Shown piece by piece: positions 45,466 to 55,586 of a stretch of 64,000 nucleotides of DNA. The DNA is from Terfezia claveryi (taxonomy: Eukaryota > Ascomycota > Pezizomycetes > Pezizales > Pezizaceae), in the NCBI GenBank assembly GCA_015179025.1, contig WHUX01000024.1:248001-312000 (forward strand), given 5' to 3'. Numbering within the stretch: position 1 is the first letter of the stretch; every line of letters begins with the position of its first letter. The notes beneath the pieces are model-generated. The model saw only the letters and a program-made list of their open reading frames with translations, was not told where the DNA came from and ran no database searches. A program made the position numbers and the translations under genes.

Positions 45466-47010
45466 CTAGCAAATTCCCAGAGACCTTCCAACCCTCATTC
45501 CCACCTCTATCCATTCCAGCCGTAATCTGGCAGTAAGTCCCGCCTCCATTGATTCAAACCGTGATTCTGGCAGTGAGTTCCCACCATTCCCACCTCTATT
45601 CATTCCATCTAAGATTCGGCGGTGGGTTCCCTAGGTGCTTTTACTGGGCTAATTTTGACGGTAAATTCGAGGCTTATATAGATGCGAATATCTGGGCTGT
45701 TTTGCTCGCGGATACTAGGCTCATTTGGACAGTGACTTCGAGGCGAATATGGATGCAAATATGGATGCGAATATCCAGGCTGTGTTGCAAGGTGATACTG
45801 GGCTCATTTTGATGGTGAATTCGATGATAATATGGATGCGAATATCCAGGCTGTTTTGCACGGGAATACCAGGCTCATTGGGTAGTGACTTCGAGGCGAA
45901 ATGGATGCGAATATCGAAGCTGTTTTGCAATGTGATACTAGGCACGGTGAATTCGATGCTAATATGGTTGCGAATATCCAGGCTGTTTGGCAAGGTGATA
46001 CTGGGCTCATTTGGACAGTTAATTCAAGACTAATATGGATGCAAATATCCAAGCTGTTGTACATGAGGATACCGGGCTCATTTGGATGGCAAATTTAAGC
46101 ATCGTATGGATGCTGTTTTGCATGGGGATACTGGCCTCATTTGGACGGCGAATTCGAGGCTCATATGGATGTAAATATCTAGCCTGTTTTGCAAGGTGAT
46201 ACTGGACTCATGGGAATGGTGAATTCGAGGCTCATATAGATGCGATTTTTTTTTTTTTTTTTTAAATACTTAATACTCCTATGCAGCCCCGTTGGGGGGG
46301 CTATGAGGAGCCATACGGAAACCCGGTGGATTCAGGACCGGGCAAGTTAATCTGCCAAGTCGACGCGGATAAGTACACAAAACAAAAGGAGACTCATGAA
46401 TGGGATACTCCCATGCTGTCATTAACCGGCAGTGCCGGATGAGCCCGAGGGCCCTGACTGGAGCCCCGAAGAACAAAAGAGTGCCTTACGGCCTGTGAAT
46501 GTAAACCCCGCGCAGGTGAGAAAGAGAAAATTAGAAACCGCTTGCCAGTAGAAACCCCATAAACAAGTATAACCTCGACCCTAACAAACCCCTCGCAGGT
46601 AGAAGAAAGATAAAACCGCGCGCTTGTAGAACCACTCGCCAGTAAAAACTGAATTATCCCATAATAACCCCTCGCCAGTAGATCATATAGATGCGAATAT
46701 AGGCTGTTTTGCTCACGGATACTGGGCTCCTTTGGACAGTGAATTTAAGGCTCATATGGATGCGAATATCCAGTCTGTTTTGCATGGTAATACTGGGCTC
46801 ATTTTAATGGTGAATTCGAGGTTCATATGGATATAGGCTGTTTTGCTCGCGGATACTAATATCATTTTGACGGTGAATTCGAGGCTCATATGGATGCGAA
46901 TATTCAAGCTGTTTTGCAAGGTGATACTGGGCTCAATTGGATGGTGAATTCGAGTCTCACGTGGATGCGAATATTGAGGCTGTTTTTCAAGGTGATACTG
47001 GACTCATAGG
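45466..47010. repeat. Minisatellite of about 71-bp units, interrupted by a SINE
   Basis: Imperfect units around ATGGATGCGAATATCCAGGC...GATACTGGGCTCATTT run through 45650-46245 and 46683-47010, and the SINE at 46246-46682 splits the array. A related leading block (45466-45650) has degenerate repeats around CATTCCCACCTCTATTCATTCC. The array keeps frames open on both strands (DANIQAV / ISRLF units). These are not called as genes. An inverted diverged copy of the first part lies at 27790-28012. Confidence 0.8.
46246..46682 (-). mobile_element. SINE-like retroposon copy G (437 bp), the longest copy, with 14-bp duplication
   Basis: TCATATAGATGCGA at 46232-46245 recurs at 46683-46696, so both ends are fixed and the family's longest form is seen. 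On the minus strand it begins TACTGGCGAGGGGTTATTAT. It carries four or five variants of CTACTGGCGAGTGGTTTCTA (A-box-like), then GGGCTCCAGTCAGGGCCCTC, GGTTAATGACAGCATGGG and GGCAGATTAACTTGCC, a hairpin, GGGGCTGCATAGGAG, TTAAGTATTT and a poly-A tail. It contains no coding sequence. Confidence 0.9.
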
Positions 47011-47795
47011 GACAAAATTGTCCATATGCACAGTGGCCTGCATGCAGCCTACCCTGGTTTTATGCGTCCCGGACACTTTCTGAACCAGACTGTATGTGTG
47101 TTATCATGCAAATTCTAGCGGGCCATTCCAGAATGGCCTGGATTCCGCAACGGCCCAGAACATATATATCTAGTCTCGGCATAGCGGGTCGAGCACCAAA
47201 AAAGGCAATTATGGACAAACTACCTACTTGGAAGTGGAGCATCAATTGAGGGTGTCCCTTTTGTGCTGTATAGGTAGGTAGATAGACTCTATCGTTTTGT
47301 TTTGTTAACCCAGAACCCACACAGGCTAGAGACTCGCCCACAAGGGTGCCTTGCCACTCGGGAGGGCATCTCAACCTGTGTGGGTTACCAGTATATCCCT
47401 ATGGAGAGAAGCTATATCCACACGGGCTGAGATGCCCTTACGGGGAGGAATTATGTCCACACGGGATGCGATACCCTTACAGAGATCATGCCCAAGAGGA
47501 CTTGCGTCCATATACCCAAAATCCACCTGTGCTTCCATATTGGAATGGATTCCAAGATTTGTCACGCAGTGCCATGGCACCCAAGGGGCTCCGCGACCAC
47601 AGATAATTGCAACATGCTAGGCCTAAGAAAGCAGTGACTACGCTAGTAGGTTTAGTGCCAATTGAAGCTTGGCAAGGACCTAGGAGAACCTTATATGTAA
47701 GGTCCTTCTCCTAGGCCATCAGAGTTAGAGAATACATGCTTCTTACATCCTATACCTTCTCCGTTATCCTCATCCTCAACCTACTACAAACCAGA
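47011..47795. other. Gene-poor stretch with a short PYGE-type repeat
   Basis: 47340-47480 contains three imperfect units that read YPYGEKLYPHGLRCPYGEEL. At 47105-47170 a TATATGTTCTGGGCCGTTGC-like segment (reverse strand) followed by GAATCCAGGCCATTC matches 50065-50130. No gene is supported. Confidence 0.4.
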
Positions 47796-47813
47796 CTACT
47801 ACAATACAGCACT

Positions 47814-48285
47814 GACACCCAAAGGGGCCCTAACACTACGATTCCGCCAAAGTGGTCTCTAAGGTAAGCTGGGTGCTTCAGAGTGTGGATACCCATGTGG
47901 GATGTAGCTAACGGTGGTTTTAAGGGAACGATACAGCATACAGCACAGACACCCAAAGGGGTCCTAACACTACGATTCCGGTCAAAGGGGTCTCTATCAA
48001 AGTAAGCTGGGTTCTTCAGAGTGCGGATATCCATGTGGGATGTAGCTAACGGTGGTTTTAAGGGAACGATACAGCCAGCATACAGCACAGACACCCAAAG
48101 GGGTCCTAACACTACGATTCCGGTCAAAGGGGTCTCTATCAAAGGTAAGCTGGGTTGTTCAGAGTGTGGATATCCATGTGGGATGCAGCTAACGGTGGTT
48201 TTGAGGGGAACGGAACGATACAGCATACAGCACTGACACCCAAAGGGGTCACACTACGATTCCGGCCAAAGGGGTCTCTATCATT
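47814..48285. repeat. Four tandem units of about 134-145 bp directly upstream of the deaminase gene
   Basis: Units begin GACACCCAAAGGGG at 47814, 47948, 48090 and 48235 and share CTACGATTCCGGTCAAAGGG and GATATCCATGTGGGATG. The array ends about 110 bp before the ATG at 48397, so it lies in the promoter region. Antisense frames in it come from the repeat. Confidence 0.8.
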
Positions 48286-48396
48286 TTCATTGCCTCGGTG
48301 AGCTCTTTTCAATGCTGTTACCCATGACCTCACTGTACCGAAACTGACGTACGTTATTTATACTTCAGCTGCCTCAGGCTGCTCCTTATCATTGTC

Positions 48397-49749
48397 ATGG
48401 AGAACCATTCAGACCTGTCATTCTACGAGGCCGTATACGTGCTCAGTATAATAAAGCATATCCAGCCCAACCCACAGCAACTGCGATATGATCAGCCAAA
48501 CTCCGTGCGGAAGCATCTCCGCCTCATGGATCTGATAGCATTGATCCTTGTCAGCGGCGCAAAGGGAGATTGCGCGGCTAGTACTATTATCATGCCCTCA
48601 GCCCAAATCCCCAAACTTCGAATATACTATTCGAAAAACCAGCCATGCTCCCAAAATGACCATGACTTTATCATCAAGGTCAAGGGGCTATTGGCTAGCC
48701 TTGGGGGAATAAATGATTCCAAAAAATTACAGCCAGTGATTCTAAGTCTTCAGAAAATCATAGTCATGCATTGCTACAGGAAGATAGCCAATAGGGCTCG
48801 AAAACTCCAACAAGCTATACGCCTCCTTATGCCAACACTCAAATACGACCTCAGCCACCACGGCCTCAGCCAGCCTGCACAAAGTATCTTGAATGCACAT
48901 TTTAGAAAGATTGGCAGAGATACTTCCGATACAACATTTACACAACGCTTTCTGACTAATTACCTAGAAAGAGCAGCTGGGGGTATCATTTCGAACGTGG
49001 ACGATAAGTACTGCAAGGTTTTGCTGGATTCTTGGGTAATCGGAAAAATCTCAATACATGATCCAGATATCCTACCAGCACAGGTTGTTACCTGTATCCG
49101 AAAACTTGGTGACTATCATTCTGCTGCCCATAAGTTGATAATATCATTGTATCATCACATCAAAAAGCATGCAACTGAGTTGGACATTATGGAAGCTATA
49201 GCACCTATTCCTGAGAACATTCCCATATCTGGCTCTGCACAGGAACTCTTGAATCGAAAATCGATTTACTTACACAACCTGGAAACAACAGGAGAACAAA
49301 TAGAAGCAGCCTATCCGACAGTTCAGGGTCAATTATTGAATGCCAGAGCATCAGTAACACACTGTACCCATGCAGAAATGAACGTGCTGCAAATGCTCTT
49401 ATCTATTTCACCACGACCTAAAGAAATCAAAATCGGGGTATCAAAACGGAGCTGCTTCTTATGTACGGAATTCTTTAGGATTGTTGAAGAGGAATATAGG
49501 GTTAAGATATTATTCTCCGGGCATTATAACAAGGTATATGCTGGATGGAGATGCTTTGAGGACAAACTTCTTCCGAAAATTAAGCAGGTCGTCGATGAGA
49601 AACTTGAGATTTATTTGGATAAGATCCAAAGATTCCCAAGGTTCGACTCAGAGCCACTAGATTCAGAAGAAGAAGAAATAGAAGATTATGGAGACTATGG
49701 GGAGAAATACCAAGAGGAATACCAAGAAGAATACCAATCTCACATTTAA
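48397..49749 (+). CDS. OTT_1508-like deaminase-family protein
   Basis: This is a single intact 450-codon frame without introns. The N-terminal 300 residues are helical and not recognised in detail. The deaminase signature lies in the C-terminal third: THCTHAEMNVLQ (His325-Ala-Glu327) and SKRSCFLCTEFF (Cys353-x2-Cys356), the zinc ligands and proton-shuttling Glu. SGHYNKVYAGW follows near residue 374. This arrangement matches the OTT_1508-like deaminase family, known from fungi and related to nucleic-acid deaminases of bacterial toxin systems. The Glu-rich tail (420-448) with YQEEYQEEY is probably disordered. No signal peptide or membrane segment is present. All catalytic residues are intact. 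The substrate is unknown. It lies alone in repeats, with a tandem array in its promoter. Confidence 0.85.
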   Translation: MENHSDLSFYEAVYVLSIIKHIQPNPQQLRYDQPNSVRKHLRLMDLIALILVSGAKGDCAASTIIMPSAQIPKLRIYYSKNQPCSQNDHDFIIKVKGLLASLGGINDSKKLQPVILSLQKIIVMHCYRKIANRARKLQQAIRLLMPTLKYDLSHHGLSQPAQSILNAHFRKIGRDTSDTTFTQRFLTNYLERAAGGIISNVDDKYCKVLLDSWVIGKISIHDPDILPAQVVTCIRKLGDYHSAAHKLIISLYHHIKKHATELDIMEAIAPIPENIPISGSAQELLNRKSIYLHNLETTGEQIEAAYPTVQGQLLNARASVTHCTHAEMNVLQMLLSISPRPKEIKIGVSKRSCFLCTEFFRIVEEEYRVKILFSGHYNKVYAGWRCFEDKLLPKIKQVVDEKLEIYLDKIQRFPRFDSEPLDSEEEEIEDYGDYGEKYQEEYQEEYQSHI

Positions 49750-50530
49750 GCTGGTATTCGGTGGCAAGTAGGATGACAGTTAAGGTGGTGGTTATGGTTA
49801 GGGTGAAATGACTCTGTGTTGTTATCCTTATTATGGTACTCTGTATGTCTTTAGAATACCAATAGGTAATGCTAATGTGTGCTGGCTTTTAAAAGGAATA
49901 CTTCAATTCCTTATCCATATCCACCAGAGCGACAATAGTACCACTTACTCACTCACTCGCTCGCGCGCTCTCTCTATGAAGCCCGCTAAAGGCTTCAAAA
50001 GTCCAAAGTAGCTTAAACATATTTGTTCATGTATTTATTTTTATTTGTTTTACAAACACCTACCTGTTATAGATATGTCCTAGGCCGTTGCAGAATCCAG
50101 GCCATTCCGGAACTGCCTCGGGCCCAGACCATTGCGGAATTAACATTTTGGTCAAAGATTTTCAATGCCACGGCGACTTGTACAATACCACAACGGTTCT
50201 ACAATACTACAGCGACACTCCAATATCACACGTAGTAAATACAAAAAGAAGTGTGTCCAATATTACAGTTGCTTTATAAAGAACAAGCACAAGTAACTAA
50301 TTAACATGAGAGGTATAAAAGGGAGCTTTGCTTGCTACTCAATCAATCCAATAATTACTGAACCTTCCTTTGAAGGAAGTATTACACAATGCTTGGTGAC
50401 ATATTCACAATATCTACTAACCGGGACTCCTTATAACTAAGTTCTGTTTGTCTCTTTGTTTGGTGTTTAATCACTCGCGCTATCTGGTTTCATTAATATG
50501 CTTAGAATGCGCATATAATGTGTGAACGTA
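49750..50530. other. Downstream of the deaminase gene, no gene seen
   Basis: This stretch contains (CACT/CGCT)n-like sequence at 49945-49970. A segment at 50065-50130 is related to 47105-47170. No ORF is worth calling. Confidence 0.4.
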
Positions 50531-50737
50531 TTGTTACGGCTGAAATTATGCAGACCGGGCCGGTTCCACCCGACGGTGGGTGGGCTGAAGTCAACCCCGC
50601 TTTCCTATATATATGCCCAATTCTTGTATCTAGCTATTGCTCTCTAAGACTCGAGCGAAGTTTTGTATTGCTGGGTTACTTTGAATGAAGCTACTATTCT
50701 TCGCACTGTGCATCCAGTTAGGCCCGAGCAAGTGACA
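50531..50737 (+). repeat. Possible solo LTR
   Basis: It begins TGTTACGGCTGAAATTATGC, has CCTATATATATGCCC as a TATA-like box, then a pyrimidine-rich stretch, GAATGAAGCTACTATTCTTC, and ends near GCAAGTGACA. This order resembles gypsy LTRs of fungi. No 5-bp duplication was found, so the ends are uncertain. Confidence 0.35.
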
Positions 50738-50864
50738 GCCCCCTTTCGCACGCGGGTGCCGTACTATTCAATGCCTGGCCTGGTAATAGTCATATTGGGA
50801 AATCGTAGTCGTGGTATTGCGATATGTGCGGAGTTCACGCTTTGTGATATGTTTCGTAGGAATT

Positions 50865-51030
50865 CATGCATTCGCGGGCTTATATATATATATATGCGAG
50901 AAACCCATGCATTCGCGCGCTTATATATATATATGCGAGAAACCCATGCATTCGGGGGCTTATATATACATATATGCGAGAAACCCATGCTTTCGAGTCT
51001 TATATATATATATATGCATGGAATTCATGC
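50865..51030. repeat. Tandem repeat with TATATA and GCGAGAAACCCATGCATTCG
   Basis: Three to four units of about 48 bp, each a (TA)n run followed by TGCGAGAAACCCATGCATTC. The units are partly self-complementary. ORFs on both strands (IYIYMRETHAF units) are repeat products. Confidence 0.75.
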
Positions 51031-51279
51031 CTTCATAAATTTAATGTGAGATTCTTAAGTTTGTTTGGTAAACGTTTCTGTTAGGAGAAGACATTTAATA
51101 TTATTGCGGGACAAATATCATGGAATAATTCCGCCAGAAGTGTGTTGGTTACTTAAGCACTGTAAGGTATGGAAAAAAAATTCTTTAACTCTGAGTCTAG
51201 GTTTAGAAGGTACTGGAGGGTATAGGTGTGTCGTCCAGGTCGAACAGGGCCACTCCTCCAGCCGATTGTAGTCAATGGA

Positions 51280-51645
51280 TAATTTGAACGAGTTCAAGTT
51301 GATCTAATTGATATGTACCATGAGCCTGATGGACAATATAAATGGATCTGTTATATGAATGACCATAATAGCAAGAGGGTTATAGTACTCCATTAGAGCA
51401 TAAAACGGTAAGTTAAACTCATTAATACAAGTAGTATAATAGTAATATTATTACGCGGAGTCTGGTGCATCTGCAGTGACATTATTGATTCAGCTTTATG
51501 GCCCACCACAGTGTGATATGGTTGGGAATTTAAGGGAGCAGTTGACCATATTACGAGCTTGGGGTATTCAAATCAAGCATAGACAACCTTGCATACCTCA
51601 AGTTCAAGGGTTCATTGAACAAGCCAATATAGTTGTGCAATATTG
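51280..51645 (+). mobile_element. Second copy of the gypsy/Ginger-like integrase fragment
   Basis: Frames read ERVQVDLIDMYHEPDGQYKW, CYMNDHNSKRVIV and later IQIKHRQPCIPQVQGFIEQA. This is collinear with 11236-11990 once the SINE there is removed. Stops and frameshifts are present. As at the first locus, a SINE-family copy lies downstream. Confidence 0.6.
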
Positions 51646-51689
51646 AGTTAGCTCATTTCACAAGCTAGCCCTTCTAGTTCACACCGATG

Positions 51690-52007
51690 TTTTTCTTTGG
51701 TATAAGGTCATATTTTCACGAATCCCTTTGGTATGAGTCCTTTTGTATGAGTTCATCCTACTTGCGAGTCCTTCAAGTTTCTTGCCCTTTTGTCTTTAGG
51801 AGGAACTGAGACCCAGTCAGGCCTCCGGGTCATCGGCTAGTCCGTTTATGACAGCATGGGGCCTCCTTCCGCGTGTATTTAGCTTGCGTGGGGTCGGCAG
51901 ATTAACTTGCCTCCCCTTGAATCCACCGGGTTTCCGTGTGGCTCCTCATAGCCCCCCTAACGGGGCTGCATAGGAGTACTGAGTATTTAAAAAAAAAAAA
52001 AAAAAAG
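51690..52007 (+). mobile_element. SINE-like retroposon copy H
   Basis: This is the second-subfamily body (CCGGGTCATCGGCTAGTCCG, TTTATGACAGCATGGGG) with the common 3' module GGCAGATTAACTTGCCTCCC, CACCGGGTTTCCGTGTGG, GGGGCTGCATAGGAG, GAGTATTT and a poly-A tail. The left end and any duplication could not be fixed. The sequence after the tail (GGCTCTACTAGTA..GATAGCAAGGAG-like) is repeated at 52151. Confidence 0.75.
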
Positions 52008-52256
52008 GCTCTACTAGTATAGAATAGCAAGGAGAAGACACCGATAGGTCCCCTCTTCGACAACCTCAACACCCCCCTCTGTCGGTGCCAACAATCTTGC
52101 TACCCAATACTAGTACGTAAGGTAATTCCTCGACGGTGGTTCCGGAGAGGCTCTACTAGTAAAGGATAGCAAGGAGGAGACACCGACAGCGTCTCACTCA
52201 AGGTCCAAACAAAAGATAGTCTCCCCGCCCCTACCACCCTCCCCTCATCAATCCGT

Positions 52257-52715
52257 TTAGGCCAGATCAAGGTTGGAGAAAAACGTCTCCACCAGATCTA
52301 CCACATACTCAACCCCCCCGTCCTTCACTTTCTTCGCCCACTTCTTCCACTCATCCATCTCCTCCCAGTTCCCCCACCTTCGTCCGATCTCTTCCCCACG
52401 TGGACAGACCAAGGCTACATGCTTACCTGTTTCCACATGTCTTCCGCAAGTCCGGCATGTCGGATCAACTGTATCATCCAATTTTGCACGCCAGGATTGG
52501 AGATTCCCTTTCCCCACCTAACCACTCGACCTCCTCCTGTTCCGGCTACTTTTCTATCCACCTCCTGCATCCTTTTCCATTCCTGTCTGAGCCCTCCCTC
52601 AGTGATCCGTAATTCTTCAGGCCCCAAGTCCTCCGCCCCCTCTTTTGCTAGCACGTCCGCGCGCTCATTCCCGGGAATGCCTACGTGTGCTTTTACCCAG
52701 CCTATCCTTACAGCC
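52257..52715 (-). mobile_element. LINE 3' fragment: RNase H end and CCHC motif
   Basis: Two overlapping minus frames give RIGWVKAHVGIPGNERADVL, the end of a LINE RNase H with its last Asp. Helical sequence follows, then CRTCGRHVETGKHVALVCP, the CCHC-type motif found at the C-terminus of Tad1/I-type LINE ORF2. It ends FFSNLDLA at 52257. A frame change at about 52500 separates the parts. A C-run (52715-52726 plus strand) marks the 5' break. It is not part of the LINE at 31.7 kb. Confidence 0.8.
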
Positions 52716-52727
52716 CCCCCCCCCTAA

Positions 52728-53307
52728 TGTAAATTGACTATGCTGTACTGTAGGTGTAGGCTACTTACCTCCCACTATAGACAGGCCGACTATTCATATT
52801 ATAGACTGGTTCATGTCTTCAAGCACTCACGTGGCTTCATACCTTGGGCATTTAGATCATCACATCAAACGCTGCCATGGAGCATAACGACTCAGGGGTT
52901 CCTGGGTGACATGTACGCTGCTAGCCTGGTTGTATACTGTATCTAAGGTAAGTAAGATACAAGGGCTGGTGCCAGAGTAGTATATGCCGTACTGCGCGTT
53001 GTTGGACTGTAAATTCATCACGTAAGTTGAAATTATAACAATTCCCAGGGCAAAGATTTTGTCAATATGCTGATTGTGAAAATGCTACTAAAGTTCAAAT
53101 CGTTGCTTATCATCTGCCTCCTGGGAAGATAGCTACGTCCGAAATGCGAAGGGTAAGAAGAAGCCTGTCAAATAAAGAGCACAGCGTTATCGTCAACTAA
53201 GTAAAAATACGAAGACGATAGAAAAAAAAAACCAAAGCAAATAAACACTGCCGGCTAAAAGAAGGCATGACTATTCAGGGCCGGAGGATTCCAATCTAGG
53301 ACTCAAA
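52728..53307. other. No gene seen
   Basis: Short ORFs only, with an A-run at 53220-53231. The end may include the 3' flank of the following minus gene. Confidence 0.35.
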
Positions 53308-55586
53308 CTAAGGGGCACTGGATGCTAGACACTGTGCGCGAGTCATTTGGAATGACCCTAGGTGAGCGTAAAAGCCCACTTCTTCAGCTGTCAACAAAAG
53401 CTCAACATGCCCAATTCTCGGTGCGCGGCGGTCAAATACGTCAACATACACATGGTGTAAATACCAGAGGAATTCCACAGAATGATCTGGAGGCGCCGGA
53501 TTGGTGTCTATTTCAGGAAACAACCGATATTTATTGATCCACATGCTCAAAAGCCTCGATGTTTTTCCTTTGCGCCCTGCTGGGGTTGAAAGAATGGTTT
53601 CAAACCAACTTCCCACAGCATAATACTGTTCATCGGGCCAGATAGGCTGGGGGGTTCGTACCATACACGAGGCCACTTCCCAATGGGATAAGCATCACGA
53701 AGCGTCATACCTGGAAAGTGCCATTTAAACCAGAACCATTGCCACACTGGCGTGAACACCCGGGGAGTACGAGTCCAAGCCCACGCCCAGTTCTCGTAGT
53801 AAACAAGCGAGAGTGGAGGGGCGAAGTTTGTCTCTAGAAGTCTGACAACGGTTGCCTGCAATTCAACAGTTGGCATTTCACCACCTCGGTGCTCACGACT
53901 CTCTGTCATCACAGGATGTTCAACATAGGCACCTTGGCTGATTCTCGCCTGGGGCACAGCTGGAGACGCAATAATTTTTTCTGGCGAAATAAAGTGTATG
54001 CCAGGATTTCGGCGTCTTGGATGCGAGGGCCCTACGGATGTGTCACGGTGGCTGGAGCTTGCCCTCTTCTCATTCCGATTACCTTCAGTATTGGGAAAGT
54101 GATTGATAATATTCATATCTCCCCTGTTGCGTCGCCACAGGCTAACGAGAGCGTCCCTCAGCAGGTTTTTTCGTGGTTGCACAGGAACCTTGAATTTGAC
54201 AGAAACTTTTTGTGAGAGTTTAGTCCGGCGCCAATGAACGAAGGCAGGGTCTTGGTCCAACTGTGTATCGGTATCCACTGTAAGTTCCTGCACTGTTTCA
54301 TGTTCAGAGAGCGTACCTCGGTTCGCCTGACATTCTATATTTCCTGCCTCAATTCTGTAATTGTCATCCTCTTGATATAGCTTGGGGCCTATAGGACCCG
54401 AAAAACCGGGCAGGCCTGGAAAATCTCGGGCACCTGTAAATCCAGGTCCCGTTGCTGTCTGGACGCTTGCAAAATCAAGAGGCACATGAAGTTCAAGGTT
54501 TGCACCCTCTTCAGGCCGGAATGTCGCGCCTGCTTTAATCTGTTCTCCGTAGGGCAGCCTTGCATCATGTTGAACTATATGATGCTCCGCCAATGCACGT
54601 GAACTTGTATTTTCCACCACTACCGGTAATTGCAGTCTCCTACTTTCAAAGGACTGCAATGCGTCTTCAATAGCTTCAATCCGAACAAGTTGCTGGAATT
54701 GCCCTACTCCCGCTTCCAGTATGGCTGGCTGTTGGGTATGTTTCAAGGTATCTTCTGTCCTTGTTTGCACAGCTGTTGCTGCGAGGCCGGCATGAGGAAC
54801 AAATTGTGGTTCTCCATCTACTGCTGTGGTTGTATTTGAACTCCCCCGGGTATCGTGCACAGATTCATGGTGGTTATTGATAATTTGTGAATCAATTCCA
54901 ACAGACCCCTCCAGGGCATTTACTTCATCTTCCATTGTATAACTGAGCCCCGATAAGTTTGCAGGTCTGAACAGCGTATACGGAGTGGTTTCTTGGTCTG
55001 GTTCATCAGCTCTTTTTGTATCTGTCATATTCCTAGTAATTCCCACTACATCCCTTTGGTGTTGGCCCTGGGGCTCTAGATCTGGTTCTATCCCTGCTTC
55101 CTGTGTAGTATCTTCAGCGTTCTGAACAGATGCCATTGCCTCTGTTGGCAACTCAATACCCTCGAGCTTCCCGGCCACGATAGGGGGCTGGTCATCGACA
55201 TTGAGTGTCACGCCCAATCCTGGGCCTACCATTACCACTGACCCAAATTGACGCTCGCCCGAATTGTGGTCTGAGGAACGTTCGACAATTGGGACGGCGT
55301 TGTCGTGTCTCGGGGACAGGCCGGGGAGTATCGTTGGTACGATAGGTGGTGCATCGTTCGAGGGACCGGCTGACGTACTGTCACCGCCAGACCTCAGAGG
55401 AGGTGCATAAACCATCGGGTGGGATGCGGTGTAGGCCCTTTTACACACATTCCTAGTATTTTTAGGCCGTGGCTTACTGGTGGAGCATTCCCCGTCTGTA
55501 ACCTTGAAAGAGCAACCACATGCGCAGACCCAGTGGTATCCCCGTTCACAGCATTGTAGACTCCTAAAAGGCGTGGCTGGCAGCAT
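53308..55586 (-). CDS. Large protein of unknown function, frame broken once at a C-run
   Basis: A 679-codon frame runs from ATG 55586. Its N-terminus has clustered Cys/His (residues 12-48: CCERGYHWVCACGCSFKV), perhaps a zinc-binding unit. A long disordered middle contains GPGFTGARDFPGLPGFSGPIG. An ordered, Trp-rich C-terminus follows (VYYENWAWAWTRTPRVF, VWQWFWFKWHFPG). At the six-base G run 53649-53654 (C on the coding strand) the frame is one base short. The -1-shifted frame continues as PIWPDEQYYAVGSWFE, MWINKYRLFPEIDTNPAPPD and VEFLWYLHHVYVDVFD down to 53308, which looks like real protein, while the unshifted tail does not. The gene is probably intact in the genome with a consensus error. 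I do not recognise the family. Confidence 0.6.

Noticed and set aside
45725..46098. Overlapping 86-102-codon ORFs on both strands
   Set aside because: They are products of the 71-bp minisatellite, which happens to lack stops in several frames. There is no start context or domain.
50865..51030. Regular roughly 48-bp repeats with apparent spacers
   Set aside because: The spacers are (TA)n runs and the whole unit repeats, so this is a minisatellite and not CRISPR.
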